This document shows positions 34,808 through 47,869 of a DNA stretch of 64,000 nt, piece after piece. Below the pieces are notes generated by a model. The model was not told the DNA's origin. It saw only the letters and a list, made by a program, of their open reading frames with translations, and ran no database searches. Within the stretch, counting starts at the first letter, position 1. Every line of letters begins with the position of its first letter. The stretch comes from Lunularia cruciata (Eukaryota; Streptophyta; Marchantiopsida; Lunulariales; Lunulariaceae), in assembly GCA_948567375.1 (NCBI GenBank), contig OX419756.1:48932333-48996332 (forward strand), written 5' to 3'. Both the position numbers and the translations under genes were made by a program.

Positions 34808-35408
34808 TGTAATGCTCCAAGGACAAGAGAAAATCCAAGAGAAACACAAGAGAAATACAAAGTTTCATTTCATCAATATTATGATGCTCCAAAGGAGCAC
34901 CTTGTCTTTATTATAAAATAAAGAGGATCCATTCCAAGGGAATTTACATTGTTAGATCAAATACATGGATTGGTCACATGTCAATAAGCTTCACCTTTAG
35001 ATTAGTTGCATGAATAGGTGATATTTCAATCCTTGTCCTATTTGGTTAGTGAAACAAGTTTGACCAAAGGGAATCTTTGGGTAATCTTTGTATAAGAAGC
35101 TAAGAAAAACATCAATAAAGTACCATTGGAAAGATTTTAATGAGACAAACAAGGAGGGAGAACATAACATCTAAAGAGGATGGATTTCACCTAAGAGGAT
35201 GGATTGTTCTATTTTTTGAGGCCTACTTCATTGTTTAGAAATTACCTTTGAAGTTGTTGGGATATTTTCAACCTCTATCCTATTAGTGGAAGTACTGTTT
35301 TGGTTATAGTTCTATATGATCTACTTAGACCATCATATATAACATCCCTAAATTTATTACTAAGCCGACTTCAATCTTTAGATAATCTATCTAGCTAATG
35401 GTATTACA
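34808..35408 (-). repeat. 5' LTR of chromovirus B
   Basis: On the minus strand it begins TGTAATACCATTAGC and ends GGAGCATTACA. The neighbouring bases to the left, GTTGATACCA on the plus strand, are the decayed complement of the TGGTATCAGAGC primer site. Confidence 0.85.
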
Positions 35409-38400
35409 CATAATAACTTGAATGAAATTGAAGGATCAAGGGTCTACAACCTCTTCCTTGAATAATAGCATAACGTAATGTATCTCTATGCTTAGCAATT
35501 GCTAAGTTCTCAAAGGCCATCAACATCATTCTCCAAAGATCTTTGCCTGCTAAGAATATGCATCTACCTATACATTTGGATCATCAAGTCCAACATGATG
35601 ATAGCAGCACAATGAATGGTTGTAGGTAAATATGGATCTTGTCCATAAAGTAGAAAGTAAAGAGAGAAGGATGCTAAGAAGGCTTGCCAATTGAACCAAT
35701 AGCCCATGGCCAACCAAGGTAATTGGAGATTCCAATCTCCCAAGTGACCTCTCTACAAAACATACTTACACCATCCTCTCTTCATTTTCTAAACCACTCT
35801 CTCTACTAAGCCATCTAACTCAAAGTGATCTTGAGAGGGAGTGCAAAAATCAATCAAAGTCTTGTCACACAAAACCTGAAACTCTACCAAGAACTTTATA
35901 AATTAATTAATCAAGACCTCAGCCTATGTACCAAAATGACTAAGAATATGATCCAAGAACAAGTAAGTTATCCCTCATTGGACTTGTCAAGAAGTGCTCC
36001 CAACTCAATCCACTTGGAGAAGTGCTTGACCATAAGCAAAATATAGTAATGATGTCTCACAATCAATGGTAAAGGTCCAAAAAAGTCTAAAATGCAGTGG
36101 TAACCCAACCCCATGTAGGTAACGGGAGTAGGAGCATTAAATGATAATTTAACTTGGTCACAAACCACACACTTGGCAACAAACTATTGTTCATTGATCT
36201 GCATACCACACCACCAAATAATGACTCTATAGTAAACTGTATGTCTACTTTACTCCATAATATCCTAGCTCCTCATGAGCATGTTGTACCAAATGTGATC
36301 TTTAAGATAGAAGGAGTATTACTTGCATCCTACCATCCTCCTATACCCAAAGAAGAAGTATACCTTCCAATCTAAACTCCTTGGCTTGCTGAACGACATG
36401 ATCTCTTTCCTTGGCACCAATTATGCCACCCACAACACCAATGCAAAGATAGACCATCACTAAGACATCATCATGAATGTCTCATTGACCACTACCAATA
36501 TCACCATCCTTTAGATGTAAAACCTCAACAATTCCTTTTGTCTATATTGAGAGAAATACTATCAAAGCCTCAAAAATATATATATAAAAGTAGATGCATA
36601 CCAATATGGCACCATCTCCTCATCTATCTCACCATGCCAACATGCTCTAGTCTGATCCTATTGGTTAGTACACTGGTTTCTACTCAACTCATCTACATCA
36701 TAGTTCATCACTTTAGATCTATGAATAATCATGAAATCATTCTCTTGTAAAATTAGTGCCCATCATGTAAGTCTCCTTGAAAGTTTTTTGGAATCCATCA
36801 ATCATCTCAATGGTTGATGATCAATGATGAAAGTGAAGGAGTTTCCAAATAGGCAACGTAAAAAATGCACTACTACTCAACACTATTGCCAAACACTCTT
36901 GTTCATATGAACTATACTTTGCTTCAGCTGAATAGTTGGAGCAACTAGCATAGATAGGCCACCACAAAGTTTTTCCCCTCATCATCCTACTAAGTGAGCA
37001 ACACTCCAAGCTCAATGTATTTCAATCAATATGAACCTAGAATGGTCATCCTCTAATTGGTCTCCTAAGAATAGGGGTAGATGTCAACCTCTTTGAGCTT
37101 TATAAAAGCTCTCTCTTGCTCATATTCCCAATACCACTCTTATGTAAGCTTGGTTAATTTTGTCAAAGCCTTGGCAATCATATTGAATCCTCTAACATAT
37201 TGATGATGATAAAACTTTACCAACCCAAGGAATGCTTGCACTTTGCTCACATCCATAGACCAAGGAATACGTGCAATAGCCTCCACCTTGGTCTATTGAA
37301 CACCAAGTCCACCAAGGTAGATAGTGTGACCCAAATACTCAACATGCTTGTGGAAGAATCTGCACTTCCCAAAATGTAATTTGAGTCCATGAGATCTCAA
37401 TTTCTCAAACACCTCCAACAAATGTCTCTCATGCTCTTCCACAATAGTGATATAGACCAAAATCTCATCAATATAGCATTGAGCAAAATCTAATCCTATT
37501 TGGATCCTATTCATGACCATCTAGAACTTGGTAAGAGCATTCAAATGGTAAGAACCTCTATTGATACAATACATCTTTGTTGTGATGATCAATAACACAA
37601 TTTTTTTTTTACTCTTGTCCACCTCCTTGATCTGCAATTGAGGATATCTTGCTCAAAGATCCAAAGTATTGAAGACCTTTGCATGCCCAATTGCATCAAA
37701 GGTATTGGATGGTAATCTTCATATATTCACCTATATATGAAGTTGCCATGCATATTCTTCTTGTATGGCATCACTATAGCTAAAGCATACTCTCTATGTG
37801 AAATCTTCACTAAACTAGCATAAAAAGGTCTATACTTTGGCTTTGAATCAGAGCTCTCTCCATGTCACTATATTTATAAGGATGTCAAAAAATGACTAGT
37901 CAGCTCAATCCAAATACCATATCCTTTTAGAGCACCCAAATCTTTTATATCAAAGGCAAAAGAACTTGTGTAACTCCTCAAAAACCTCCAACTCGCTATC
38001 TTTCCCCTCTTGTAAATTTGGGCCAATGTCTCCAAGCTCCCAAGTATCTTCTATAATTGATCTATAATTAGAATATGCATTAAATAGTTGCTATATCATG
38101 CACTTGGGAGCAATAATATCATGTTCCCAACTGTTGAGTCTCCAATATTAAGGTAAAAAACTCCCTTTATGCTAGCTACAAGCTCTATATGTCCTCTAGT
38201 TACATCCCAAGTAGACCAAGGATATAACCCAAGTAGACCACACTCACTTGGATAGACCCCAAGTAGACCACTCTCATTAGGCTATGTCCCAAGAACATCA
38301 TGTCCAATTAGTTTATTGCTCCCAACATGTACCTAAATTGTTTTGATAGGCATAGAGCTCATAAGTATCCAAGTGGTAAATGCCTATCAAATGCATCTTA

Positions 38401-39596
38401 TGCTCACAATCCAAGTCAAATAGTTTAGGTCTATAGCTTGATCTAACACATGATGCTTGGATGCCGCTAACATTGTTGAAAAAGTGGTAATATTAGTATA
38501 GAAAGGACCCAATACTTGCTCTCTCTCATTGGTGTTAGGCTCCACTAACTATTGTAATTGTAAGTCCTAAAAAAGTCCAAGATCTCACTCACAAAGCATG
38601 GGAGCTTGAGAAACTCATGAATGCAAGTAAAGTAGCTATAGGTTGCCCAAAAAGGTTCTCCACTACCATAGGTGACATCTCACTATCATTGTTTGAGATT
38701 AATTTCTAACATCCAATCTGTCACGAACAATCAGATGTGATGGTCACTGAATACAATCATAGGTGTAATGTGAAATAGTAAGAGGTGCATTCATCAAAGA
38801 CAAAGACAATGAGCACGCAATCCAACTTTAATTGCATCTAACAACACGGTAGGTCTTATCAAAGAATGGACATGATGTGCACTCGCCATCACTTATGTAT
38901 GAGAATCACTCATCAAAGGAACATTCTCCAAAATTTTAGATAGAGAACGGACTTGATAAACCTAAAGATGTCATAGTATATCTAACATCTTCCAAAACAT
39001 ACCAAAATGGGGATCTTGTAGACCTTGACCTTGGTCAACATGGGTAGGTCCCTAACATGGCTATCCAAAAATCACCAAATGAATGGGACCATGTCTCTCC
39101 AAATCTTGCATCCACAACAACAAAATACTATTGCTAGGGTTGGGTAACCTTGGCTTTGGTCAACCTCTAGTACTTGCTCTACCTTGGGATTGGCTTCCAA
39201 GTTACACTTCCAACAACTCTAGGTGAACTCTACCATAATTGGTTGACAAAAATTCCAAATTGCATCAAATTGAGGAGATAGGATCTCCAATTCCCTAATT
39301 CAAGGAAATAAGTTCTCAAATATGATTCCCACTTTTCCTCTTAGGCTCAAATTGCACCACCACCACAACCTCCAATTCCACTCTCCTACCCTCAAATTTA
39401 ACACCTACTGATTAATTCAACCTCAATTTCATAAAATTTAAGCAACACTCCATACACCACCCCCTCAATTGTCAACTCAACTATCAATCTATAGCAATTT
39501 CCACAATGTTTTTGCATATTTTCTAGTCAATTGCAATCAAACAATGATCAAGTAACAACAATCAAAGGTACCGTTAATTTGCTAAGCTCGGAGATA
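35409..39596 (-). pseudogene. Gypsy relic F: integrase, RNase H, RT and upstream region
   Basis: On the minus strand an RT piece at 37520-37293 contains CYIDEILVY as catalytic box (E replaces the second D) and GLKLHFGKCRFFHKHVEYLG. An RNase H piece at 37015-36821 and an integrase core at 36168-35968 (LDFFGPLP, HHYYILLMVKHFSKWIEL) follow. Further left, HFELDGLVERV near 35790-35830 gives the end of the catalytic core. The integrase wording differs from that of A-D, so it is another gypsy lineage. The rest up to 39.6 kb is heavily decayed. Its left part was split by insertion of element B, and its 3' LTR was not found. Confidence 0.65.
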
Positions 39597-40381
39597 CCAC
39601 TAACACATTAATTTCTTGCATTCTATTTCCCCTTGACTTCACTTCTCTTATGTAATCAATTTAAATCACACGTTCAACTTGGATCTATGAGCTAGCTTGT
39701 CTCTCACTTACGATTAACCTCTAATGGCTATTAAGGTAGTGCACCATGGACTAAGAAGGCAACAAACCAAACTCTGTCACACTCTTCCAAGGTTAGAATT
39801 CCAAGATACCTTCAAGACTCAAGATATTTTCCACTAAAGAACTTCATGAGAGAAATAATTGCAAATGAAAAGATGATGAGTACCTCATCACCCTTAATTT
39901 ATAAACTTGTGAAATACTTATACACTAATGTTATTAATTACCATAATAACCCAAGTTACTAAACAAAAATTTGAGTGAAATCAAAAGTCTAAAGGAATAT
40001 CCAAACTCATGTGAATAATCTTCTAAGAATGCGGTCTTATCTTGATCCAACTACTAAGTCAAGTACTTTCACATGGGCTATCCTTGGACTATACAAGAAT
40101 TTGAACCAAAAAGGCTTGTGGATCCAAGAGTCCTCAACTCTTTCCTTGAGGCCAAACACCTAAGAATAATACAAAGTCAATACACTAGAATCCAAGATAG
40201 TGGTGTTCATACTTTCATCTTCCTCTAACTTAAAGTCACATTATCTTTACTATGACTAACTCTAGCTAATCATAAATAATGTGAAAACTTGCTTTAACTC
40301 TATACAAATAATATCTCTCAACTATTTGCAATATCAAACTAAATATCATTATCAAGCATACAAGCATCAATGGATGCCACA
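39597..40381 (-). repeat. F-type LTR
   Basis: Homologous over its length to the LTR that is split by element C at 53663-54048 and 60647-60952. Shared blocks are GGTAGTGCACCATGGACTAA, GATGATGAGTACCTC and CACATGGGCTATCCTTGGAC. To its left the plus strand reads GCTCGGAGATACCAC, which looks like the complement of a primer-binding site, so it is probably the 5' LTR of relic F on the minus strand. Confidence 0.6.
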
Positions 40382-42012
40382 TATCAAAATCTCAATACTT
40401 GACTCAATATTGCAATCATTAGGCTCTGATTATACAATCAGACCACATCCACTCTAGCTAAGTGACTGTAAGTGACACTTTTTGGCCTTTGTCCACCATA
40501 GCCTAGAACTCAAAGGCTTAAAATTAGAGAAGTGAGCTCTTTGGAGTTGCACTTTGAACTTTGGACTCAACTTGGCTATGTCCAACCCTATTTGCACCAC
40601 TGATTGTGTGAATGGTGTAATCAAAATAGCCCAAATGGTGTGATCAGTAGTCCTAACACAAAGTTTGGCTGCCACTAAGTAATCCTTAAGCAACTATGAT
40701 TATAACTCTGATTGCCAAGAATAACACTCAACATACAAGTGAACTAGCTTTGACGCTGCAAACATTGTGACAAAAATGATAAGAAGAGAACTTCAACTCC
40801 ATACAAGGATAATAATTTTCTCAAGTTATGGGCTTAAAATTGGCTTTATAGTTTATGGGAGAGCTAAGGAAATTGGATAAACAAAATTATGTGTCTTGGT
40901 CTGCATATGTGCCTCACTCTACAACTAAAAGTTTTTTTTGGGTGCTCTATAAGAGCTAGTCAAAGATATAGCAGATAGTTACTTGTGGCATTAGGAAATT
41001 TAGGAAACTCAAGAGTATATTTGATATTGAGAGATTGGAGAGGTTTGGTCAAAACTAGATAGAGATATTGACCATGAAAATGCAAGAAGATGATGAGTCT
41101 AGAATATGTCAAGAATTCATAAAAGCTTCAAGAAGCTACAAGATGGTGGGTTAGAGTGTGAAGAGAATTATGAAATTAACCATCCATAATATAATATTTC
41201 TCTAAGCCGTGAACTATTCAAGTAGCTTTAAAGGTTCTTTATATTATACATGTAACATAGAACCATGTGAAAAATAAGCTAATGGAGTAGTAGAGATGAA
41301 AAGACCAAAGAGAAGAAGCAAGATACATAATGAGCTATTGGTAATTGCTCTACTTAGTGCTTCTTCAAGGTCACAAAAAAGGACCAAATAGAAGATCAAA
41401 TGTACATAGAAAGAAGAGAACTTTAGCAATAGGATTTGTTATTTTTGCTATGAGAAGTGTCATATTCACCTCACTATCCTAATAAGTGTGATAAGAGAGA
41501 ACAAAAGTCAAGTTTAGGAAGGAAGAATATCACATTTATAAAGAGATAAAAACCTTCAAGCTCTATGTCCATTGTAGAGAAATACAAGGACATAAAAAGA
41601 AACGAGGAAGGATATAAAATAGAAGACCCAATATAAGAGTTGGATTGTGGATTGATTGTAAAATTACTAAAGGGATCAAATAGTTCAAGATGGTTCTTGG
41701 ACTCTAGAGTTACTTGTCACATATGCTACCAAAGAAATTTGTTCTCATCTATACAAATTGTTAAGGCTTCCAAGAGTGTTCATTTTGGACCTAGGATTTT
41801 AGATTCAATGGAAGTAATTGGCAAGGTTTGTCTTACATGAGAAGACTTGACACATATCTTTGTAGCAACTATTTAGAGTATGTTCTCTATGTTCCAAATT
41901 ACATGAAGAACTTAATATCAATGCACTTCCTATTAGAACAAGGAGCGGATGTTCTTTTCTAGAGAAATGGAAAGCAATTTATTTTGAAGAAGGAGCATTG
42001 GTACTTGGGCAT
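40382..42012 (+). pseudogene. Copia relic E, first part: LTR remnant, gag, protease
   Basis: Gag begins near 40850 with ELRKLDKQNYVSWSAYV, which fits the copia gag start. A broken nucleocapsid knuckle CYFCYEKCHIH is near 41435. The protease region at about 41680-41830 has WFLDSRVTCHIC where copia elements have a DSGA motif. VLYVPNYMKNLISM follows near 41885. The element is then cut by chromovirus D at 42013 and resumes at 49389. Many stops are present. The left 400 bp is probably the 5' LTR. Confidence 0.75.
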
Positions 42013-42744
42013 TGTAATCTTCTAAGGATAAGAGACCTTAAGAGAAACACCGAAGAAGGAACACAAGCTTGAAACTCAATTCTCTAATGCCCCAAAGGAG
42101 CACCTTAACTATATTGTGTAGCAAAGGGAACTCTCCTAAAGGAAGCTACACCCTTGGATCAAATACATGGATTGGTGATATGTCAGCAAGCTCTATCTTT
42201 AGATTAGTTGAATGCATGGGTGACATGTTGGTTTTAATCCTATTTGGTTGATCAAACCATCTTTCACCAAAAGGAATCTTTAGGGAATCTGTCTATAGGA
42301 ATCTCTGAATCATGTGGATGAGGTACTATTAGAAAGCTCTTGATGAGAAAAATGGGAAGCCTAACCTCTTCTCTATTGGAAGGGAATTTGCACATTTTAG
42401 AGGCCTAATTCACCCATTTAGGCCTCCAAAATTGAATGAAGTTTTCAAGCTTCTCTACTTCTACCCTATAAGTAGAAGTACTCTCTTGGTGATATCTCTA
42501 TCTGATCCACTTAGTCCATTGTCTATAATATCCTCCCAAATGTTACCAATCCAATTTTCACCTCTAGATCATATGTCTAGTTATTGGTATTACATTTTGA
42601 AGCTACTTTTGGCTCTTGCTCTATAAGTAGAAGTGATTTTTCTGTGACACCTCTATTTGATCTACCTAGCCCATCATACTTAACATTCTTCTACATGTTA
42701 TCAAGTCAATTTTCACCTTTAGATAATATATCTAGCTAATTACA
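42013..42744 (-). repeat. 3' LTR of chromovirus D
   Basis: It spans 732 bp and on the minus strand starts TGTAATTAGCTAG. It carries the internal U3 duplication seen in family C: a second TGTAATACCAATAACTAGAC block lies at about 42580-42600. Confidence 0.85.
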
Positions 42745-42789
42745 AACCTCTATTTTTTAAGATGCAACGTCCTTGTTGTGAAGCTATGC

Positions 42790-45700
42790 TCAAAAGATTT
42801 CACTAACACTAGTGCATTGGTTGAGTTGGCAATTGGCTGTTGACTCCCATGTTGCCTCATATAGTAGGTACCCTTTCCAATGTACAAGATATTCTACATG
42901 TGGATGGCGAGTACCATGGATGCATATTTGGAGAATGTGTTTGACTTCATGTTCCTTTGTGTCATCAAGTGAGTGTTGGACAAGGTCAAATTTCTTGTAT
43001 GGAAGAAAAGTATGGTAGTTGGGGTGCATATTTGTGTAATAAGGACATGTGGAATACTGGATGGATCTTCATGTGTGGCGGTAGCTCTAGGTGGTAGACC
43101 ACTGCTCCAATTCTACAAAGGATACAAAAAGGCCCAACAAAACAAGGTTTGAGCTTGCGGGAGCCAACTAACATAAGGTTGGTTGTTGACAACCAGACTT
43201 GATCCCCAACATTGAACTCTAGGTACAGGTGATGTGCATTTGCATGCTATTTCTGTTGATTTTGGGCAATCTACAACCTATTTTTGGCATTCTTCACTCC
43301 TTGTTGGATTCTAGAAACAAAAGTGTTGATAGAATCTACCTTGGTATCCACCAAGTGGATCTTCATCAAGCTCAAAGGCATGAAAGGATGCTCTCCATAC
43401 ATGAGGAAGAATAGTGTGGCCTATATGGATGCATTCACTAAATTTTTGTACACAAATTCCACCAATGGGAGTAAGGTGTCCCACCTTTCTTGCTCGTCTA
43501 GGGTGAAATTCTAGAGCATGTCTTCAATAGTGTGATTAGCCCACTGTATTTGTCCATTGGTCTATGGATGGTAAGCCATAGATATGGCCAATTTCTTTTG
43601 AAGAACCCAAAGAGTATTCTTCAAAACAAATTGGTGAATTGAGTGCCTCTATTAATGATGAGCACTTGAGACAGCTCATGGTGAGAAAAGATTGCATCTA
43701 AGTACAATTGAGCTAATTGTAGAGCAGTTACATCATTGGTGGTAGGATGTACGTGAATCATTTTGTTGAGTTGATCAACAAAGACTACAATAGAGTCAAA
43801 CCCGATGGGGGTCTTGGGCAATTCACAAACTAGATCCATGCTTACTTGTTCTCATTGTTGTATAAGAGTAGGAAGGGGTTGAAGGAGTCACGTAGGAGCT
43901 TGATTGGAAGCTTTATTCTGCTGACAAAGTATGTAGCTTTGAACATACTCCATCACATCATTGCTCATCTTGGGCCAACAATAATGGCATCTTGTTGCAT
44001 CCAAAGTCTTGTCCACACCAACATGACCTGCAATGATAGAATCATGACATTCCTTTAGGATGGTGGCTCTAATGTTTGGGTCATCCGGGATCCATAACCT
44101 ATCATCATGAAAAGTGAGTCCTTGGGTACCATTCAATTACCAAGCTCCTACAATCTATGGATTAGTTTTTGTAACAAAAAGAATCCTTGGCCAAAATTTG
44201 AGGTTCATCTTGACCTCTACTATCATATTGTTTGCCTTAAGCATTTGGGTGAATGTATCTACTAGTTGCTTCTTGCTTTCCACATATGTGATTGTCATGT
44301 TGAACCTTTGTCTCCACTCCACCCACCAAATCTATCAATGAGATAGATTTGTTTGTGTCTTGAGGTAGACTAAAGGTTTGTGGTATGTCTCCACTACAAA
44401 TGCTTTCTTGCCAAGATAGTGCTTCCAATTCTTGGTTGTAAGTACAATAGACAACTCTTCTTGCTTGGTGGTGTGATAATTGCATTCTGCTTGTAATAGC
44501 TTTTGGGAGAAATATGCAACTAGGTGCCATACATCATGCCACTCTTGTTGTAGGATTGCTTCCATTGCTATGCTTGATGCATCCATAGCCATCTTGATTG
44601 GCCATTTTGGATCATACTATTTTTCAAGATTGGTGCATGTAGTAATGCATCTTTCAATTCTTGAAAGGCCAATTCTTGTGCAATTCTCCACATCCATTTC
44701 TTCCCTTGCCAAGTAGTGTTGTTAGAGGTTGTGCAGCCTTAGAGAAGTCCTTGACAAATTGATGATGGAACCCCATCAATCCTAAGAAACTCTTGAATTG
44801 AGTCTGGCCCTTTGGAGCGCTCCATCTTTGAATGATCTCTATTTTATTTGTTAACACTTGGATACCTTCAACACTTACTCTACGCCCTATATAGTCTACA
44901 TTAGACTTGCAAAACTTGCACTTTGAGATTTTGGCATACAACTAAATTTATTGTAGAATTTAGAGGACTTCTTGCAGATATTGCTTGTGTTTTATTATTT
45001 TCCTACTATAGACAAGGATGTCATCTAAGAAAATGATAACAGATCTATCCAAGTATGGATGAAATATGTCATTCATCAAACTTATGAAAGTAGCCGATGT
45101 GTTTGTGAGGCCAAATAGTATCACTACGTACTCAAAGTGGCCATACCTTGTTTAAAAGGTAGTTTTGTGGACATCTTCCTCTGTAATCTAGATTTAATTG
45201 TAACTACTATGTAGGTCAAGTTTGGTGAAGTGTCTTACCATGTTGAGTTGATCAAATAGGTCATCCATGCGGGGTAAGGGGTATTTTTTCTTCACCATTT
45301 GTGATTTAGACCCCGCTAGTCAATACACATGCGCATTGTATCATCCTTTTTCTTCAAAAACAAGACCAAAGCCCCAAATGGTGATACATTGGGTTGGATA
45401 AACCCTTTCTATACCATATCCTTAATTTGAGCCTTACACTCCTCTAACTCATGAGGTGATAGACAATATGGGGCCTTACAAGGAGGTAAGGAGTTTTTCC
45501 TAGAAATTACCTTGATTTTGTGATCTACTCTCTTTTTTGGTGGTAATCTTAAGAGTAGGTCACCCGAGAAGATATTTTGAAACTCATTGACCACATCTTT
45601 CAATTTCTCAAGAATCTCTCCATCAAGTTGTGCACTCCAGACTTCTCTTATTAGGCCCATGAAACATCTATCTATCTTACAGATAGCTATTGTCCTTATG
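42790..45700 (-). pseudogene. Pol of chromovirus D: RT, RNase H, integrase, chromodomain
   Basis: In minus-strand order there is the protease-to-RT linker and RT start at 45660-45409 ([26 protein letters not shown]), and the post-RT block at 44941-44654 (MYAKISKCKFCKSNVDYIG). The RNase H block at 44592-44335 has MAMDASSIAMEAILQQEW. The integrase zinc and core are at 44136-43621 (SCILCQQNK type, MDLVCELPK, IINRGTQFTNLF). The chromodomain at 43029-42790 has EVKHIL and VEYLVHWKGY. All align with element C. One active-site change is visible (INRGTQ for TDRGTQ). Confidence 0.85.
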
Positions 45701-45779
45701 ACATAAAGAGGTCATTCTTGCATGTGTGCTCTCCCTTTAACTCGACTGATTCCATTGGCAAGTTCTCAATACTTTTTTC

Positions 45780-47260
45780 CTCCAATTGACTGTGGAGTTG
45801 TAGTGCATTATCCATGACATATCTAAGATTGCATCATAACAAGCTAACGGTATTACTTGCCACTCAATTTCTTTCTGATACTCTCCTATAGAGAGTGCTA
45901 CCTTTCTAGGTTACAATTCAATCCTCTCTATTTGCCCATTAGGTAATTCTACTTCTTCATTCTCATCCTTCTCTAGATCTATCCTCAACCTTATTGCAAC
46001 AAAGCAAGACAAAAAGTTCTTTGTTGCTCTTGCTCTAAGGTCTCTTATCTCTCTCACCTAATTGCCCTTTAGTACTCCATTTATGATAATCAATTGTGAG
46101 TTTGTCTTCCTTTTCTTCTTCAACTTTCCTCACTTTTTTGCTTTTCCCTTGAGCCAATAAGGCCATGAGTTACATTTATTGGCAATCTTTATTTTCTAAT
46201 GAAATTTTTGCCTCCTCCTCTTCAATTCATCTTTCCATGTTGTTCTAAGATTGCATGTATAAAGGCTGAGGGCCTTTAGAAAATTGAGTATGAAAATTGA
46301 CGGTAAGGTGCCCAATTTGACCACAATTGGAATAATGATGTTGTTCTACTTGAGTCTCTTCTCCTTGTAGGCCCTCATATCTTCTTCCTTCAAGCCATCC
46401 CTATTCTTCTTGGAGCGGTCGTGCTCTTGTTCTCTAAACCAAATGTTGCCCAATTCTATAGGGACTAGTCCACCAAAGTGTTATGTTTCAGCCCAATAAT
46501 GTTGAGCCGGGACTACTTCTTCACCTCTTCCAAGCACCCTTGCTATTCTTTGAGTAAAAGCAATAGCTTAAAAAACCATGAAAGGGTTTTGTACCATTAC
46601 TTCTTGGTAAATGTGCTCATTTAATCCTTGTTTGAAATTATCTAGAGCTTTTTTGGGACTCATATCAATTATTGTGATATCAAGGAATACCTCCATGTAC
46701 TTGTGTACACTATTCTTCTACTTTAATCTCCATAGTGGAGTGCGAGCCATCTACATAGAATCCATGGATTGGAAGTTCTTTAATAGCCTTTCTTGCATGG
46801 CCGCTTAAGTGACCTCTCTTCCTTCTGCCAACATTGATATTTCCAAAGCATCGTACCATGTGAGGGGTTTATCAATCAACTACCCACATGCAAACTTGCT
46901 TGTGGAATGATTGGTGATTTTAGTGGTGACCAATCAAAAGTGTTGATTCATTCTTGAAATCCAATTTTCCACTACTCCCATGGATTGTTGTCCCTTATAA
47001 GGCTCAATATTGCATGTCCTCTTCATCCGTAATAACAATGTGGCCTCATTGTAGACCAAGTCGATGTCATTGGCATGGGTGACTTTCCATGTACTTCAAT
47101 TGCTAGTATTGGGTTTTGGGATGACTCCCCTTTGTGCATTGCCTGATCATTCTTGAAGGTATGTACTTGACTTTGCAGTGCCTCCATGGTCATCTTGATC
47201 TCTCAAAACTCATTGAACATCTCATACATTCCTTGCATCAACTCTTGCAACTACGGATCC
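45780..47260 (-). pseudogene. Gag and protease of chromovirus D
   Basis: The minus strand aligns with gag of element C from ATGGATCCGTAGTTGCAAGA near 47260 (the fourth codon is already a stop) to the gag end near 46105 and the protease near 45900-46080. Stops and indels are frequent. Confidence 0.7.
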
Positions 47261-47499
47261 ATGATTCCTACACATCAATTGCTCAATTGCTACTTTGTAC
47301 TTCAATAGAGAGGACTAATATGATCACTCAAGATGGACTATTAGGACCACCATTGGAACTTCAGATGTTATCTCTTGTTTATAATATTCCTCACCAAAAT
47401 TGCATACTACAAAATCCTTAAACATTATTTTTGGTCTAACCACATAATGGATTTTTACTTGAGTCTTAAAAGGGAGAGGATTTGGTATATTCAAATCCA

Positions 47500-47717
47500 T
47501 CACAAAAAAATGTAGATTTTAAAGTCCCACTCCCTATCATAGATAACCACAAGCAAAATCATCGGGTTTGGTGAATTCATCACTATATCCATGAACTCTA
47601 CTCTGCAATGGAAAATGAGATATACTCTCACTTGCTCATGCTGGATTACATAATCTTATGGAATGGGTTCAAGAATGGAAATCAGGGTGCTGGATATTGT
47701 CCTCTTGGAGCCTCCAT
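47500..47717 (-). pseudogene. Leader ORF of chromovirus D
   Basis: On the minus strand it runs from ATG at 47717 (MEAPRGQYPAP) to TGA at 47500. It keeps FMDIVMNSPNPMIL and VVIYDREWDFKIYI, nearly the same as in element C (FMDRVMNSPNPVIL, VVIYDREWDLTIYI). One stop and a small frame disturbance occur in the first half. Confidence 0.65.
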
Positions 47718-47856
47718 GCCATTCTCTCTCTATTTCTCTCTTAACCTATCGATTGTGCTATGATTTCTTTCCTCAAAAAATTTTCAATCTCAATAGCTCA
47801 TGTTCTTCTTCTTGTGAGAGTGGATCACACCTAAACTCTCTTGGATTGAAACACCT

Positions 47857-47868
47857 GCTCTGATACCA
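47857..47868 (-). other. Primer-binding site of chromovirus D
   Basis: The plus strand GCTCTGATACCA is the exact complement of TGGTATCAGAGC and lies one base from the inner end of the 5' LTR. Confidence 0.9.
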
Positions 47869-47869
47869 T

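Larger units (their letters stand above)
23533..35408 (-). mobile_element. Chromovirus B (Ty3/gypsy), interrupted by element A
   Basis: A minus-strand LTR retrotransposon with LTRs at 34808-35408 (5') and 23533-24124 (3'), flanked by perfect CATAA target duplications (23528-23532 and 35409-35413). Along the minus strand it carries a degenerate primer site, leader ORF, gag, protease, RT, integrase and a chromodomain-type 3' part. Element A (27022-32659) sits between protease and RT. When A and one TTTGG copy are removed, the sequence runs on in parallel with the matching part of element C (56840-57000). It is homologous to C and D. The LTRs differ at many positions, so it is clearly older than A or C. 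It is full of stops and is inactive. Confidence 0.9.

Noticed and set aside
23150-40560. The paired similar segments at 23150-23330 and 40400-40560 as LTRs of one large element
   Set aside because: Both segments carry the same flanking context and more likely are separate copies of a copia-type LTR. No matching target duplication was found.
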